Source: Psychrobacter jeotgali (lineage in GTDB: Bacteria > Pseudomonadota > Gammaproteobacteria > Pseudomonadales > Moraxellaceae). From it: a DNA stretch of 64,000 nt. Each line of letters opens with the position of its first letter. Position 1 is the stretch's first letter. The notes under the pieces are model-generated. The model was not told where the DNA came from, searched no databases, and saw only the letters and a program-made list of their open reading frames with translations. The position numbers and the translations under genes were made by a program. Where the stretch lies: positions 1,178,001 to 1,242,000 of the forward strand of contig NZ_CAJHAF010000001.1 in assembly GCF_904846315.1 (NCBI RefSeq), in the 5' to 3' direction. Below, in pieces: positions 48,577 to 58,518 of this stretch.

Positions 48577-49788
48577 ATGACGACACCCATAAAAACTCAG
48601 TGCCCAAGTTGCCATACTTGCTTTGAGCTGTCTGAAAAACAGTTAGACCAGCCTGAGACCAAAGCACGTTGTGGACGCTGTAAGCAAGTTTTTACGGTAA
48701 ATGAACATTTATTAGTTTTAGCACCAGCCTCTGAAGCTGTTACATCTATAGACATCGATGATTTAGACAGCGATAGGCTTATTTATGATGATATGGATAT
48801 TGAAGCTAATACTGAAAAGGTAAATGGCAAGTCTAATATTGAGCCTATATTTGATTCTCTTGATGAGATGCAAGCTTGGCTAACAGAGCTGAAACCGACG
48901 ACAATTCATTCGACTAAAGACACTACTCAAAGTAATAAACATAACTACTCTAATAGTAATCGCTTAGCAAACGATGGCCATAAAAACTGGAATTTAAGCG
49001 ATTGCATAAAACAGTTATCAGATGCTAACAGTGACCGAGATTACGCCTACCCCTCACCACATGCAAATATAGTAAACGACGAAGCTGTTTCTAATACTAA
49101 AAACGTCTCTGACCTTAAAGGCTCAGCCAGCAGCCAAAAGCACTTTATTTGGCTTGAAGACCGTCTGAAAGAAAAAAGAATCGATTATTCTGAACCTAGC
49201 TTAAATCGGCTCTTGTCAGATATGGGTGTTAACATCGCTACCGCACAAAACAATAACGTTCAGACTCAAGCTATAAGCCATTTAGCTGCTAAACAGCGAC
49301 CTCCTCTTACCCGTGCCCAAACCTCTATTGCTACCTTGCTGTGGTCGCTTGGCTCATTAGTATTAGTACTACTATTGTTTGCTCAATATATTACTTTTAA
49401 TTTAAATACTTTAGTCAAGAACCCAGTTTATGCTCAGCATTTGCAGAGCCTTTGTACCTTAGTGGTGTGTAGTCTGCCATACGCAGATATTGACGCGTTT
49501 CAAATTACTGATCTTAACTACTTACCTAGTCAGATAAGCTCCCCTGTGGTCTTTAGTGACATTAAGGCCAGCCTAGTAAATCAAAGCGATTATTCTCAAA
49601 TTTTACCGAGCTTAAAGGTGAGCATTCATGGTAATAACGCTTTAATTGGAGAGTTTATTGCCATGCCTGAAGATTATTTGCTTAGTCCGCAAAATCAGTT
49701 AGCAAGTCATTATGATAAGTCGGTTATGTTCACTATCCCTATAGCTATCGATCAAATAAATAAAGTAGTAATAGATCCTATCTATTGA
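48577..49788 (+). CDS. Zinc-ribbon (MJ0042) and DUF3426 membrane protein
   Basis: 403 residues. Cys9, Cys12, Cys32 and Cys35 (QCPSCHTCFEL, ARCGRCKQVF) form an N-terminal zinc ribbon. A long Asn/Ser/Asp-rich region follows to about 250, then one membrane helix (ATLLWSLGSLVLVLLLFAQYIT) and a C-terminal extracytoplasmic DUF3426 domain with a Cys pair (SLCTLVVCSLPY). The position between prmA and fis is conserved in the family. Function is unknown. Near the start only GGAC is visible, so translation may be weak, and a hairpin (CGACCT with AGGTCG) at 48541-48555 lies just upstream. Confidence 0.9.
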   Translation: MTTPIKTQCPSCHTCFELSEKQLDQPETKARCGRCKQVFTVNEHLLVLAPASEAVTSIDIDDLDSDRLIYDDMDIEANTEKVNGKSNIEPIFDSLDEMQAWLTELKPTTIHSTKDTTQSNKHNYSNSNRLANDGHKNWNLSDCIKQLSDANSDRDYAYPSPHANIVNDEAVSNTKNVSDLKGSASSQKHFIWLEDRLKEKRIDYSEPSLNRLLSDMGVNIATAQNNNVQTQAISHLAAKQRPPLTRAQTSIATLLWSLGSLVLVLLLFAQYITFNLNTLVKNPVYAQHLQSLCTLVVCSLPYADIDAFQITDLNYLPSQISSPVVFSDIKASLVNQSDYSQILPSLKVSIHGNNALIGEFIAMPEDYLLSPQNQLASHYDKSVMFTIPIAIDQINKVVIDPIY

Positions 49789-49974
49789 TAGTTTTAGAGA
49801 TGAATAGTGCTATATTTATAATCCATACTATGAATATATGTCCCCTTAAACTAGAAGCTTGTCAAAAACTGACAGTTGCTTATACTATTTATTAATCCTT
49901 AGTAAGTGTTAACCTTTTATAGTCGTTCACATAACCCCGTGCCTAACTCTCTTTATATTTAAGGACAATACCTC

Positions 49975-50310
49975 ATGGCAACTCACTCACAGATATCTGC
50001 CGACCGTCTTGCCCAAAGCCAGCCAACCTTTAACCGAGCTGAAAATCAAGGTGTTGATAGTAGCACCCAACATCCAGAGATGTCCGCCCCTTTACGCGTC
50101 CATGTCGAGCGGGTGGTTCGTGAGTATTTTGCTGCCTTAGGTGATGAGGTGCCAACAGACTTATATGAGCTCATTCTGCAACAAGTAGAATTGCCTTTGT
50201 TAACCGTGGTTCTTGAACAAACACGTGGTAATCAAACTAAGTGTGCACAAATTTTAGGGCTTAACCGTGGAACCTTGCGTAAAAAACTCAAAGCTTATGA
50301 CTTGATGTAA
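49975..50310 (+). CDS. fis: DNA-binding protein Fis
   Basis: Nucleoid protein that bends DNA and controls rRNA and many growth genes. 111 residues. PLRVHVERVVREYFAALGDEVPTDLYELILQQVELPLL is the dimer core, and TRGNQTKCAQILGLNRGTLRKKLKAYDL is the helix-turn-helix. The N-terminus is about 13 residues longer than in E. coli and Gln/Ser-rich. AAGGA precedes the ATG. Confidence 0.96.
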   Translation: MATHSQISADRLAQSQPTFNRAENQGVDSSTQHPEMSAPLRVHVERVVREYFAALGDEVPTDLYELILQQVELPLLTVVLEQTRGNQTKCAQILGLNRGTLRKKLKAYDLM

Positions 50311-50374
50311 TCTGCACAGATGACGTTCATAAGCACACTCATAGGGTAACAATGCTATAAAAAGAGTCCTATTA

Positions 50375-50402
50375 CTGTTTTATATTTTGTATAAAACGGT
50401 CA
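50375..50402 (+). other. AT-rich hairpin downstream of fis
   Basis: CTGTTTTATA pairs with TATAAAACGG through an 11-bp stem with a 5-nt loop and one G-U pair. It may mark the fis 3' end. Confidence 0.4.
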
Positions 50403-50549
50403 GATGTTTTATCATTATCATGCTCGGTAATTCGTAGACTATCTAGGGCATGTTGAATAGCATTAAATATGGATAAATAATCTCTGTCATTGGCAAGCCT
50501 AAATATCCCATAAACCCTAACGTAGTCACCATATTACCATTACTATTTT

Positions 50550-50577
50550 GCCGGACGTTGCTGTCAGGCTTTTTTTT
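50550..50577 (+). terminator. Intrinsic terminator immediately upstream of purH
   Basis: GCCGGAC pairs with GTCAGGC (one G/A mismatch, 6-nt loop) and is followed by eight T. It ends 14 bp before the purH ATG, so it either ends an upstream transcript or could attenuate purH. Confidence 0.75.
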
Positions 50578-50591
50578 ATGGAACTGTTTTT

Positions 50592-52166
50592 ATGGTTACA
50601 TCACCACTTGCTCTGCTTTCAGTCTCTGACAAATCAGGTATTGTTGAATTTGCTCAAGGTTTATTACAATCTGGTTTCAGCTTATTATCTACTGGCGGTA
50701 CTTTTCGCCTGCTCAAAGAAAACAACGTTGCTGTCACTGAAGTATCGGACTATACCGGCTTCCCTGAAATGATGGACGGCCGAGTCAAAACCCTCCATCC
50801 CAAAATTCATGGCGGTATCCTAGGTCGCCGTGGCACTGACGATGAAGTCATGAGCTCCAATGATATCGAACGCATCGACTTGGTAGTGGTTAACCTTTAT
50901 CCGTTCGCCCAAACCATTGCTCGTCCCAACGTGACTATGGATGAAGCTATTGAAAATATAGATATTGGTGGACCAACTATGGTGCGCGCAGCGGCCAAAA
51001 ACCATGCTCATGTTGGTATTGTGACTGATCCAGCGGACTATGAGCGCATCTTAGAGGCTCTTGGTAATGATACTAAGCTCAGCACTGCTCTGCGCTATGA
51101 TTTGGCTGTAAAAGCTTTTGAGCATACTGCCCAATACGATGGCATGATTGCCAACTTCTTAGGCAGCCGTGTGAATGAGAACCAACAACCCGAAACCTTC
51201 TCACGTACCCTTAATTTACAGCTCGACAAGGTAGAAGACTTACGTTACGGTGAAAACCCGCACCAAAAAGCGGCTTTCTATGTAGAAAACCAGTCAACCG
51301 AGAATCAACAGGCTTCTATTGCTACTGCAAAACAGTTACAAGGCAAAGCTTTATCGTTTAACAATATTGCTGATACCGATGCTGCGCTTGAGTGCGTGAA
51401 AGCTTTTAAAGCCCCTGCTTGTGTCATTGTTAAACACGCTAACCCTTGCGGTGTGGCAGTTGATAGCGACCAAGTTAGCGCTTATCGTACGGCTTTTAGT
51501 ACCGACCCTGAATCCTCATTTGGCGGTATTATTGCTTTTAACCAGCTTTTAACAGTAGCGACCGCTAAAGCTATTATTGAGAATCAGTTTGTAGAAGTTA
51601 TTATCGCTCCAAGTATTGAGGATGGAGTATTGGAAGTTACCGCTACTAAGAAAAACGTACGAGTATTAGTGTGTGGGGAGCTTTCTACTGCCAGACAGCG
51701 CCAACTAGACTATAAGCGTGTCAATGGTGGATTACTAGTACAAGAACAAGACTTAGAGATTATTGGCGCTAATGACTTACAAATCGTCACTGATGTGCAG
51801 CCAACTGAAGAACAAGTGGCTGATTTGTTATTTACTTGGAATGTAGCTAAATATGTCAAATCAAACGCTATTGTCTATGGTAAAAATCAGCGTACTATCG
51901 GCATAGGCGCTGGTCAAATGAGCCGAGTTAATTCAGCCCGTATTGCAGCGATTAAAGCGGAACATGCCGGCTTAGTTACTGAAGGTGCAGTAATGGCTTC
52001 TGATGCCTTTTTCCCGTTCCGTGACGGTATTGATAATGCCGCCGATGTAGGTATTTCAGCCATTATTCAACCCGGTGGCTCAATGCGTGATGACGAGACT
52101 ATTGCAGCTGCTAACGAACATGGTATTGCTATGGTATTTACCGGTGTACGTCATTTCCGTCACTAA
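50592..52166 (+). CDS. purH: Bifunctional AICAR transformylase / IMP cyclohydrolase
   Basis: The last two steps of IMP synthesis. 524 residues. The N-terminal MGS-like cyclohydrolase domain ([38 protein letters not shown]) is followed by the transformylase with [37 protein letters not shown] and [14 protein letters not shown], ending GVRHFRH. The start is chosen at the family N-terminus; only a weak GGAA is visible before it. purD, which follows purH in many relatives, is not here. Confidence 0.98.
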   Translation: MVTSPLALLSVSDKSGIVEFAQGLLQSGFSLLSTGGTFRLLKENNVAVTEVSDYTGFPEMMDGRVKTLHPKIHGGILGRRGTDDEVMSSNDIERIDLVVVNLYPFAQTIARPNVTMDEAIENIDIGGPTMVRAAAKNHAHVGIVTDPADYERILEALGNDTKLSTALRYDLAVKAFEHTAQYDGMIANFLGSRVNENQQPETFSRTLNLQLDKVEDLRYGENPHQKAAFYVENQSTENQQASIATAKQLQGKALSFNNIADTDAALECVKAFKAPACVIVKHANPCGVAVDSDQVSAYRTAFSTDPESSFGGIIAFNQLLTVATAKAIIENQFVEVIIAPSIEDGVLEVTATKKNVRVLVCGELSTARQRQLDYKRVNGGLLVQEQDLEIIGANDLQIVTDVQPTEEQVADLLFTWNVAKYVKSNAIVYGKNQRTIGIGAGQMSRVNSARIAAIKAEHAGLVTEGAVMASDAFFPFRDGIDNAADVGISAIIQPGGSMRDDETIAAANEHGIAMVFTGVRHFRH

Positions 52167-52221
52167 CTAGCTTTTAAGCTTTTACTAATATTTTTTACTA
52201 AAAGCTAAGTAGTAGAACAAC

Positions 52222-52255
52222 AAAAAGGCACTGTACGAGTACAGTGCCTTTCCTT
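52222..52255. terminator. Terminator between purH and ppiD
   Basis: AAAGGCACTGTA pairs with TACAGTGCCTTT around a CGAG loop: a perfect 12-bp stem flanked by A- and T-rich sequence. Confidence 0.8.
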
Positions 52256-52280
52256 TATTTATTTTAGATTTAGCTTTAAA

Positions 52281-54155
52281 TTAACGCCCTTGGGCGCTTG
52301 CCATATTGGCTTCGTTGATATCAACCTTATAAACTAAACGTAAATACTCTAGATAATCTTGGAGTTGATCTTGACCTAAGTTATCTCGAATAATAGCTGC
52401 TGTTTGAGATCGCTCAATATCAGACAGCTGCGATTGACTTTCGGTACTGATCTGATCACCTACAATAACAGACGCTCCTATCTCAGTTTTTCTCGCTAAC
52501 GCCACTACCTCATTGGCTGCAGCCTGCTCACTAAAGGCAAGGCTACGCTCTTTTTCAGTAAGCAGCGTCGTTTGACGAGTAATCTCACCCAAGTTTTGGA
52601 AGTTGACCGCTTGTTTACCGATATCAGCAACGGTTTTTATACCGGCAGCAACTTGCTTAGCGTCTTTAAGGGCCAAATCTGTAGCCTTTTGCTGACGAAG
52701 TATCTGCGTTATTTGCGCTGTCGCTACTGCAAGCGTCAAGGTTTTAGTAGGACGATAGTTGCTAGGTTGTACCCAAACCGTACTAGAGCCGACTTCAATG
52801 CCAGACGTTACTGCTTGATCTTGAATAACAAACTCATCAAAAGCTTGGTTGATGACCGCTGGCTGCGCTAATACTGAAGTATTATTTTCTTTACGATAAT
52901 CTTTAAGACGTTTCAAAGACACGTTTTCTTGCTGAGCGATATCTTCAATGCTGAAACCATCAGCTGCCATATCATTGATAGCCGTTACTTTATCAGCATA
53001 AGTTTCTTGACGTTTATACTCCTGCGCTTTGGCTATCAGCTCTGCTCTCATACTTTCCATGCTAGGTAATTGACTACTATTGTCTTCAGTCACCTTGAAG
53101 ATTTGGTAGCCAAAACTGGTCTTAATCGGCGCGGTCACCTCACCAACACTTAGCCCTTCAAGTGCTCGTTCAACAGCAGCCGCGTCATTGCCAAAGACTG
53201 ATGGATTGAAGCGCCCAATCGCTCCACCGCTAGCCCCTGTTGGATCATCTGAGCTCTCTTTTGCTAGCTTGGCAAAATCCTCACCTTGATCTAAACGCGC
53301 TTTGATACTCTCAGCACGCTCTTTAGCCTTAGCTCCCGTGAGCAGAATCTGACTCAGTTGGCGCTCATCGACTACTCCAGTTTCGGCTTTATAAGCTTCA
53401 TACTGGCGTTGTATATCTTCTTCTGTCACTTCATCAATTTTAATAGTCGCAGGATCTAATTGAATATAAGCCAAATCAACCATAGCATTGCTTTTTAGAC
53501 TGTCTTTATTGGCATCATAATAGCTTTGAATATCCGCTTTACTAATACTCACTTGTTGCTGATAATCCCGCCAGTCGAAACGATGCAACCAGACATTGCG
53601 CGACTCTAGCTGCAAATCAATGAGCTGACTTACTGCTTTCATGGGATAAATGGCCGTTCCTACAATACTGGCATTGAGCTGATCTAAGCTCAACTGATTG
53701 CGAAACTCAGCAAACAACTGATCTTTGGTCATGCCGCGCTGACGTAAAAAGAAAGAAAACTGCTCGTTTGAGAAATTGCCATCAGCGTCTTTAAAAGCAT
53801 CTTCTTGCAATAATAGACGATTGATAGTCTCATCTGACACCGTCATACCAAGTTTACCCGCCTGCTGCTCAAGTAAAGCGCGGTCTATCAAACCTTTCAA
53901 TACTTGTTGATGTAATACCTCTTCATTTAATAAGCTGGCATCATCGAGCTGCTCTAAAATCTCTGAGCGCCTACTATTTACAGCATTTTGATATTCAGAC
54001 AGCCCAACACTGGCCTCACCAACTTGAGCAATTTGGTTGGGGTCCACGTTTCCTTGGAAGTAGCTTTCAATACCTAATAATGCCAATGGCGATAGGCATA
54101 GAACCAATAAAATGCGACCAGGCCAACTCTTCAAAAAATCGCGCAATTTATCCAT
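52281..54155 (-). CDS. ppiD: PpiD-like periplasmic folding factor
   Basis: 624 residues. A short cytoplasmic N-terminus (MDKLRDFLKSWPG) leads to one membrane anchor (about 14-33). The rest is periplasmic: a SurA-N-like chaperone region (EEVLHQQVLKGLIDRALLEQQAGKLGM), one parvulin domain at about 260-350 (ERQLSQILLTGAKAKERAES, SGGAIGRFNPSVFG) and a C-terminal helical region. PpiD assists folding of secreted and outer-membrane proteins near the Sec translocon. No Cys is seen. A HU gene lies upstream, as in enterobacteria, where hupB precedes ppiD. Confidence 0.92.
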   Translation of the reverse strand: MDKLRDFLKSWPGRILLVLCLSPLALLGIESYFQGNVDPNQIAQVGEASVGLSEYQNAVNSRRSEILEQLDDASLLNEEVLHQQVLKGLIDRALLEQQAGKLGMTVSDETINRLLLQEDAFKDADGNFSNEQFSFFLRQRGMTKDQLFAEFRNQLSLDQLNASIVGTAIYPMKAVSQLIDLQLESRNVWLHRFDWRDYQQQVSISKADIQSYYDANKDSLKSNAMVDLAYIQLDPATIKIDEVTEEDIQRQYEAYKAETGVVDERQLSQILLTGAKAKERAESIKARLDQGEDFAKLAKESSDDPTGASGGAIGRFNPSVFGNDAAAVERALEGLSVGEVTAPIKTSFGYQIFKVTEDNSSQLPSMESMRAELIAKAQEYKRQETYADKVTAINDMAADGFSIEDIAQQENVSLKRLKDYRKENNTSVLAQPAVINQAFDEFVIQDQAVTSGIEVGSSTVWVQPSNYRPTKTLTLAVATAQITQILRQQKATDLALKDAKQVAAGIKTVADIGKQAVNFQNLGEITRQTTLLTEKERSLAFSEQAAANEVVALARKTEIGASVIVGDQISTESQSQLSDIERSQTAAIIRDNLGQDQLQDYLEYLRLVYKVDINEANMASAQGR

Positions 54156-54574
54156 AATTTTTCTACTTTATAAAACTATATTAATGAAAAACCATTAGCG
54201 CAGCATAATTAAATAACATGAGGGATATCGATGTTATCTAAATCATGATTATCAGCAATGGCTTAATGAATGAAAGACGGCCGTATTTTATCAACGATAG
54301 ATAGGGTGCTGAAGCAATACAGTTACATGCGCCTATGATACGTGAATTTTCGTATAGACTCAAAATATTCACGTAGCTATAGCAAAGATAAGCTGAAAAT
54401 AGGCTATAGATTTATCAATAAAAAAAGCACCTTATCAAAAGGTGCTTTTCTATTATTTTTTAGTTTTATTAAGTTAGCGTTGTATTGATTGATGGTTAAT
54501 TATAATTAGAACCTTATAATCAGTAACTTAATATTGAATACCCTATTCGGTACTCTAACTTATGGTTAATCGGC
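54156..54574. other. HU / ppiD intergenic region
   Basis: 419 bp, AT-rich. It contains the HU terminator (54421-54449) and otherwise no gene or clear site. Confidence 0.5.
54421..54449 (-). terminator. Terminator of the HU gene
   Basis: AAAAGCACCTT pairs with AAGGTGCTTTT around a 5-nt loop; eight T or more follow on the minus strand. Confidence 0.8.
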
Positions 54575-54847
54575 TTAGTTCAAACGCTCTTTTAGATTTT
54601 TACCTGCTTTAAAGCTTGGTACTTTGCTAGCTGGGATATTAAGCTCTTCACCAGTCTTAGGGTTACGACCAGTACGGGCTTTACGATCTTTTACACTAAA
54701 GGTGCCAAAGCCAACTAGTGAAATACTTTCACCAGCTTCTAATGCTTCACCTACACTTTCCATTAACGCATTTAGGGCATCACCGGCTTGAGTTTTGTTC
54801 AGGCCACTTTTGTCTGCGATGCTATCAATTAATTCTGACTTATTCAT
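54575..54847 (-). CDS. HU-family nucleoid DNA-binding protein
   Basis: 90 residues. MNKSELIDSIADKSGLNKTQAGDALNALMESVGEAL, LVGFGTFSVKDRKARTGRNPKTGEELNIPASKVPSFKAGKNLKERL is typical HU, with the Arg/Pro DNA-intercalating arm. The frame is open 21 codons further upstream, but the standard HU start with AAGGAA before it is at 54847. It wraps and bends DNA as a dimer. Which of the hupA/hupB paralogues it is cannot be said, although the ppiD neighbour favours hupB. Confidence 0.96.
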   Translation of the reverse strand: MNKSELIDSIADKSGLNKTQAGDALNALMESVGEALEAGESISLVGFGTFSVKDRKARTGRNPKTGEELNIPASKVPSFKAGKNLKERLN

Positions 54848-55553
54848 AAAATTTCCTTCAAGTTTAAGGGCTGTAATAAACGCTAACGCCAAGAATTGTA
54901 ACGTTCTCAAGCGATTTAAGCAACATAAACCTACTCGACGCGCATCTTTACGGGTTAATCGTTGTTTTACTTTAATTTCGCTATATAAGTGTCTTTATAT
55001 CAAGGCTATATAAGGAGCGCAAGCGATTTTACATTTTTTCGTGCTTAAAGCTACGTATTTGACACTTAACGTTACGTAAGTATGCTGTAATTTATCTTCT
55101 ATACAAAGAGCTTTTGAGCGAAATACGCTAAACTACGCCAATAATAAGCATAATCTAGTCATTAAAAGCTCTTAAAACCTAGCATAAACACAGTTATAAC
55201 TGGTCTGGCTTGGGATATAAAATAACCTTGAGTTAGTGTTTATGAGTTACCATAATATTAATTTTGGTAATGATTTCCTATAATTACTTTTTATGATAGA
55301 AACGTTATGATAAAAAACAATGTAATAAAACATTATGCGTTAAAATCACCGCTGTATGCTGCTATCGTTAATGTTATTATAACCCCGTTTCTACATTGGA
55401 GATGATTAGGCTTAGTTAAAAGCTAATGTCTATATTAGTATAATAACATTAGTATAAAAACCAACTGGTACTACTAATAATTACAACAAAAACAGTTGCT
55501 TATAAAAGACCTTTAATTAATCTTAACCTAAATAAAAACAATGGAATATTTAC
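54848..55553. other. Divergent intergenic region upstream of HU and the SCP2-like gene
   Basis: 706 bp, very AT-rich. An inverted repeat AAGAGCTTTT (55106-55115) with AAAAGCTCTT (55164-55173) is present. I see no gene; TTGACA at 55060 has no matching -10 at normal distance. Confidence 0.45.
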
Positions 55554-56198
55554 ATGAAGCGTTCTACGTTGTCTCATTCTCTTCTTAATATCGTTCTGGT
55601 GTTCATTGAGTCAGCATTAACGCTGCTGTTACGCTTAGACCCTGAACTGCGCAAAGCCGCCTACCCTCTTGCCAAACAGGGCACTGTTGTCTGTTTGCGT
55701 TTATATCTGCCCCATGTGCAAGTTTTTGCGACCTTTAGTACTAAAGGTATCCTTCTAGATGCTGCGTTGCCACCAGATCGCAGTGAGCCTGACGTCATTA
55801 TCAATGCTTATACCATTCAAGTTCTCAATGCTATTAGCACTCATGATCACGAGACCACCGAAAAGCTACAAATGCGTGGTGAAGTGACTCAGGTAAAATT
55901 GGTTAAGCACTTTATAACCCAAGTTGGACTCGGTAGCTTGATTCAAGGTGTTATGAAGAGGTTTAAAGGTGAGAATAAAAAACCTAAGTCTGATGCCGCA
56001 GAGCAAGCAGAAAAAAAGAACGAATACCAGCTACGTATTAAAGAACAGCAAACTCAAATTAGCACTTTGACGATCAAAAATCGTGAGCTTGAGACTACTG
56101 TCAAAGAATTGCAAAGCAAACAAAAAGTATTGACTATAGCCTTGGTAGTCACCGTTATTGTCGCTATTATCGTCATTGTCGCTATCATGGTAAGCTAA
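55554..56198 (+). CDS. SCP2/UbiJ-like protein with coiled coil and C-terminal membrane tail
   Basis: 214 residues. The first 130 look like an SCP2-type lipid-binding fold of the UbiJ kind: LLLRLDPELRKAAYPLAKQG, SKGI-like GILLDAALPP, PDVIINAYTIQVLNAI, LQMRGEVTQVKLVKHFITQ. A charged coiled coil follows (about 145-190), and the C-terminal 25 residues form one hydrophobic helix (TIALVVTVIVAIIVIVAIMVS) with almost nothing after it, as in tail-anchored proteins. UbiJ itself lacks such a tail. The N-terminal 25 residues are also hydrophobic. No ubiE or ubiB gene is nearby. The SCP2 call is tentative. Confidence 0.6.
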   Translation: MKRSTLSHSLLNIVLVFIESALTLLLRLDPELRKAAYPLAKQGTVVCLRLYLPHVQVFATFSTKGILLDAALPPDRSEPDVIINAYTIQVLNAISTHDHETTEKLQMRGEVTQVKLVKHFITQVGLGSLIQGVMKRFKGENKKPKSDAAEQAEKKNEYQLRIKEQQTQISTLTIKNRELETTVKELQSKQKVLTIALVVTVIVAIIVIVAIMVS

Positions 56199-56481
56199 AT
56201 ATAGGCTAATACTTTATATGGCTAACGCTTAAAGGTGGCTACTCAAACTCTTGCCCCTAATTGAAGCACTATTTCTATGCTTTGATTAGAGGGTTTAGCA
56301 ACATAATTATATTTAGCCAGCCCTTATGTCATACCTTTATAATCTCCTAGTAATATAGATACCAAATAGATAAAAGTTTCTATATTAACCCGCCATTAAC
56401 CCGCCAGTTTTAGGGTCTTTACTCTTCAATTGTTTTTATCAATATGAGCAATAAAAAAGATTAATCAATCCGCTACATTTT

Positions 56482-56506
56482 AATCTTGACTAAATTAGTC
56501 AGGATT
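56482..56506 (+). promoter_or_regulatory. IscR type 1 binding site
   Basis: The core CTTGACTAAATTAGTCAGG closely follows the known type 1 consensus (TTGACT, A/T-rich centre, AGTC-GG) and shows dyad symmetry (GACTAAATTAGTC). It overlaps the promoter -35, fitting repression of isc by [2Fe-2S]-IscR. Confidence 0.8.
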
Positions 56507-56515
56507 GCTTATAAT
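56486..56515 (+). promoter_or_regulatory. Promoter of iscR
   Basis: TTGACT (56486-56491), 18-bp spacer, perfect TATAAT (56510-56515), about 160 bp before iscR. Confidence 0.8.
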
Positions 56516-56675
56516 AGACTTATTAAAACATGACCCTACACATCGAATTGGAAATTCATTGATCAGTAGCATTCTATTAGATTGATGACCGTTAGTTTAA
56601 CGCTTATACATATGAAGCGATAAGATTAATACAGTATTCAATTTGGCCTATAACTGATCAGTTTGGAGACAAATT

Positions 56676-57173
56676 ATGCGCTTAACTACCCGAGGCAGAT
56701 ACGCAGTCACTGCGTTGTTAGATTTAGCTTTACAAGCCAGTCAACAAGATGGCGCTGTCTCTTTATCAGACATTGCTAAGCGCCAATCTATTTCTATCTC
56801 TTATCTTGAACAGCTATTTTCAAAACTGCGTAAGCGTGGATTAGTAACCAGTATTCGCGGCGCAGCAGGTGGTTATTATTTAGCAAAACCGCTTGATGAG
56901 ATTGATGTGATGACTATCATTTTAGCCGTCGATGAATCTGTCAATGCTATGCAATGCGGCGGGCATGGGGACTGTCAAGGTGGCAGTATGTGCCTAACTC
57001 ATGATTTGTGGTGTGCGTTATCAAATCATATTGAGCAGTACTTGAAAAACATAACTTTAGCGCAATTATTAGACATGAAAAACGTGCCGTCTGTATCAGC
57101 ACGTCAACAAAACTTATCTTTAAAAGATATTAACACTATTACCTTATCGACCAGCGAGGCGAATCCAGCATGA
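56676..57173 (+). CDS. iscR: Iron-sulfur cluster regulator IscR
   Basis: Rrf2-family repressor that senses [2Fe-2S] status. 165 residues. [19 protein letters not shown] is the start of the winged helix. The cluster ligands are Cys94, Cys100, Cys106 and His109, in the same spacing as in E. coli. GGYYLAKP is the wing. The gene overlaps iscS by 4 bp (ATGA), so translation may be coupled, and there is no room for the iscR-iscS intergenic hairpin known in E. coli. Confidence 0.97.
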   Translation: MRLTTRGRYAVTALLDLALQASQQDGAVSLSDIAKRQSISISYLEQLFSKLRKRGLVTSIRGAAGGYYLAKPLDEIDVMTIILAVDESVNAMQCGGHGDCQGGSMCLTHDLWCALSNHIEQYLKNITLAQLLDMKNVPSVSARQQNLSLKDINTITLSTSEANPA

Positions 57174-58396
57174 GTCAACATAACCAACTTATTTATTTAG
57201 ATTATGCCGCTACTACCCCAGTTGCTAGATCTGTGGCTAAGAAAATGAGCGAATACCTAACGGTTGACGGGGTTTTTGGTAACCCAGCGTCACGCTCACA
57301 CGGCTACGGCTGGCAAGCTGAAGAAGCGGTGGAAACGGCACGCCAACAAGTTGCTGAAGTGATTAATGCTGATCCTCGTGAGATAGTATTTACTTCAGGA
57401 GCCACAGAGTCAGATAACTTGGCCCTGAAAGGTGCTGCACACTTTTATCAATCACGTGGTAAGCATATTATTACTAGCAAGATTGAGCATAAAGCTATCC
57501 TTGACACCTGCCGCGAACTTGAGCAAGAAGGTTTTGAGATTACTTACCTTGAGCCTCAAAAAGGTACGGGGTTAATTCTACCTGAACAGGTCAAAGAGGC
57601 TTTACGTGAAGATACTATCTTAGTTTCACTAATGCTTGTTAATAATGAGCTTGGTACTGTAACTGACATCAGCGCTATTGGTGAGATTACTCGTGAAGCT
57701 CGTGTCATTTTTCACGTAGATGCGGCGCAAGCTATCGGTAAAGTTAGTATTGATTTAGAAAAGACTAAAGTTGATTTAATGAGCTTCTCAGGTCATAAAG
57801 CTTATGGCCCAAAAGGTATTGGCGCTTTATTTGTAAGCCGCAAACCTCGTGTGCGTCTAAAAGCAGAACAGCATGGCGGTGGACACGAGCGTGGTATGCG
57901 TTCAGGGACACTCCCTACTCACCAAATCGTAGGTCTAGGTGCTGCATTTAGCTTAGCAGAAGAAAGACGCGAACAAGATTATGCTCATGTAGCAAAGTTA
58001 CGTCAAAAGCTTTGGGACGGTCTACAAGATATTGAAGAGATCTATCTAAATGGCGATTTGGAGCAAAGTGTTCCTCATATCGCTAACATCAGCTTTAATT
58101 TTGTTGAAGGCGAGTCATTGATGATGTCGCTGAAAGATTTAGCCGTATCCTCAGGCTCAGCCTGTACCTCAGCAACCTTAGAGCCATCTTATGTATTACG
58201 TGCTATTGGGCGTTCAGATGAGCTAGCCCACAGCTCTATCCGCTTTAGTTTCGGACGTTATACTACTGAAGAAGATATCGATATCGTCCTCAGCCAAATG
58301 CATGAGGCAGTAGATAAATTACGTGCTTTATCGCCACTTTGGGATATGTATCAAGAAGGTGTAGACCTAGACTCAGTAGAATGGGCTGAACACTAA
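57170..58396 (+). CDS. iscS: Cysteine desulfurase IscS
   Basis: Pyridoxal phosphate enzyme that supplies sulfur from cysteine. 408 residues. [11 protein letters not shown] opens the fold, [15 protein letters not shown] follows, [12 protein letters not shown] has the PLP-binding Lys210, and [19 protein letters not shown] carries the active Cys332. The C-terminus [18 protein letters not shown] is the standard IscS tail. It overlaps iscR by 4 bp. Confidence 0.98.
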   Translation: MSQHNQLIYLDYAATTPVARSVAKKMSEYLTVDGVFGNPASRSHGYGWQAEEAVETARQQVAEVINADPREIVFTSGATESDNLALKGAAHFYQSRGKHIITSKIEHKAILDTCRELEQEGFEITYLEPQKGTGLILPEQVKEALREDTILVSLMLVNNELGTVTDISAIGEITREARVIFHVDAAQAIGKVSIDLEKTKVDLMSFSGHKAYGPKGIGALFVSRKPRVRLKAEQHGGGHERGMRSGTLPTHQIVGLGAAFSLAEERREQDYAHVAKLRQKLWDGLQDIEEIYLNGDLEQSVPHIANISFNFVEGESLMMSLKDLAVSSGSACTSATLEPSYVLRAIGRSDELAHSSIRFSFGRYTTEEDIDIVLSQMHEAVDKLRALSPLWDMYQEGVDLDSVEWAEH

Positions 58397-58518
58397 GATA
58401 TAGGCTTTATTAGCTACGATTAATATTAAACAGATACGGTACAGCTATTATAGTTTATAGCTACTAAAATCACTGAAAAATCAAACCGTTATAGTAATAA
58501 ACGTTTGACCCCAATTAT

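Larger units (their letters stand above)
56199..56675. promoter_or_regulatory. iscR upstream region
   Basis: 477 bp with a hairpin at 56254-56293 (imperfect, TTTAG after it; possible end of the SCP2-like transcript) and the iscR promoter with its IscR site. The remainder shows nothing recognisable. Confidence 0.5.

Noticed and set aside
54848..54910. 21-residue N-terminal extension of HU
   Set aside because: HU is about 90 residues and the internal ATG has its own AAGGAA site.
55021..55553. Small RNA or short genes in the gap before the SCP2-like gene
   Set aside because: Only AT-rich sequence and a 10-bp inverted repeat; no start with ribosome binding site, no promoter-terminator pair.
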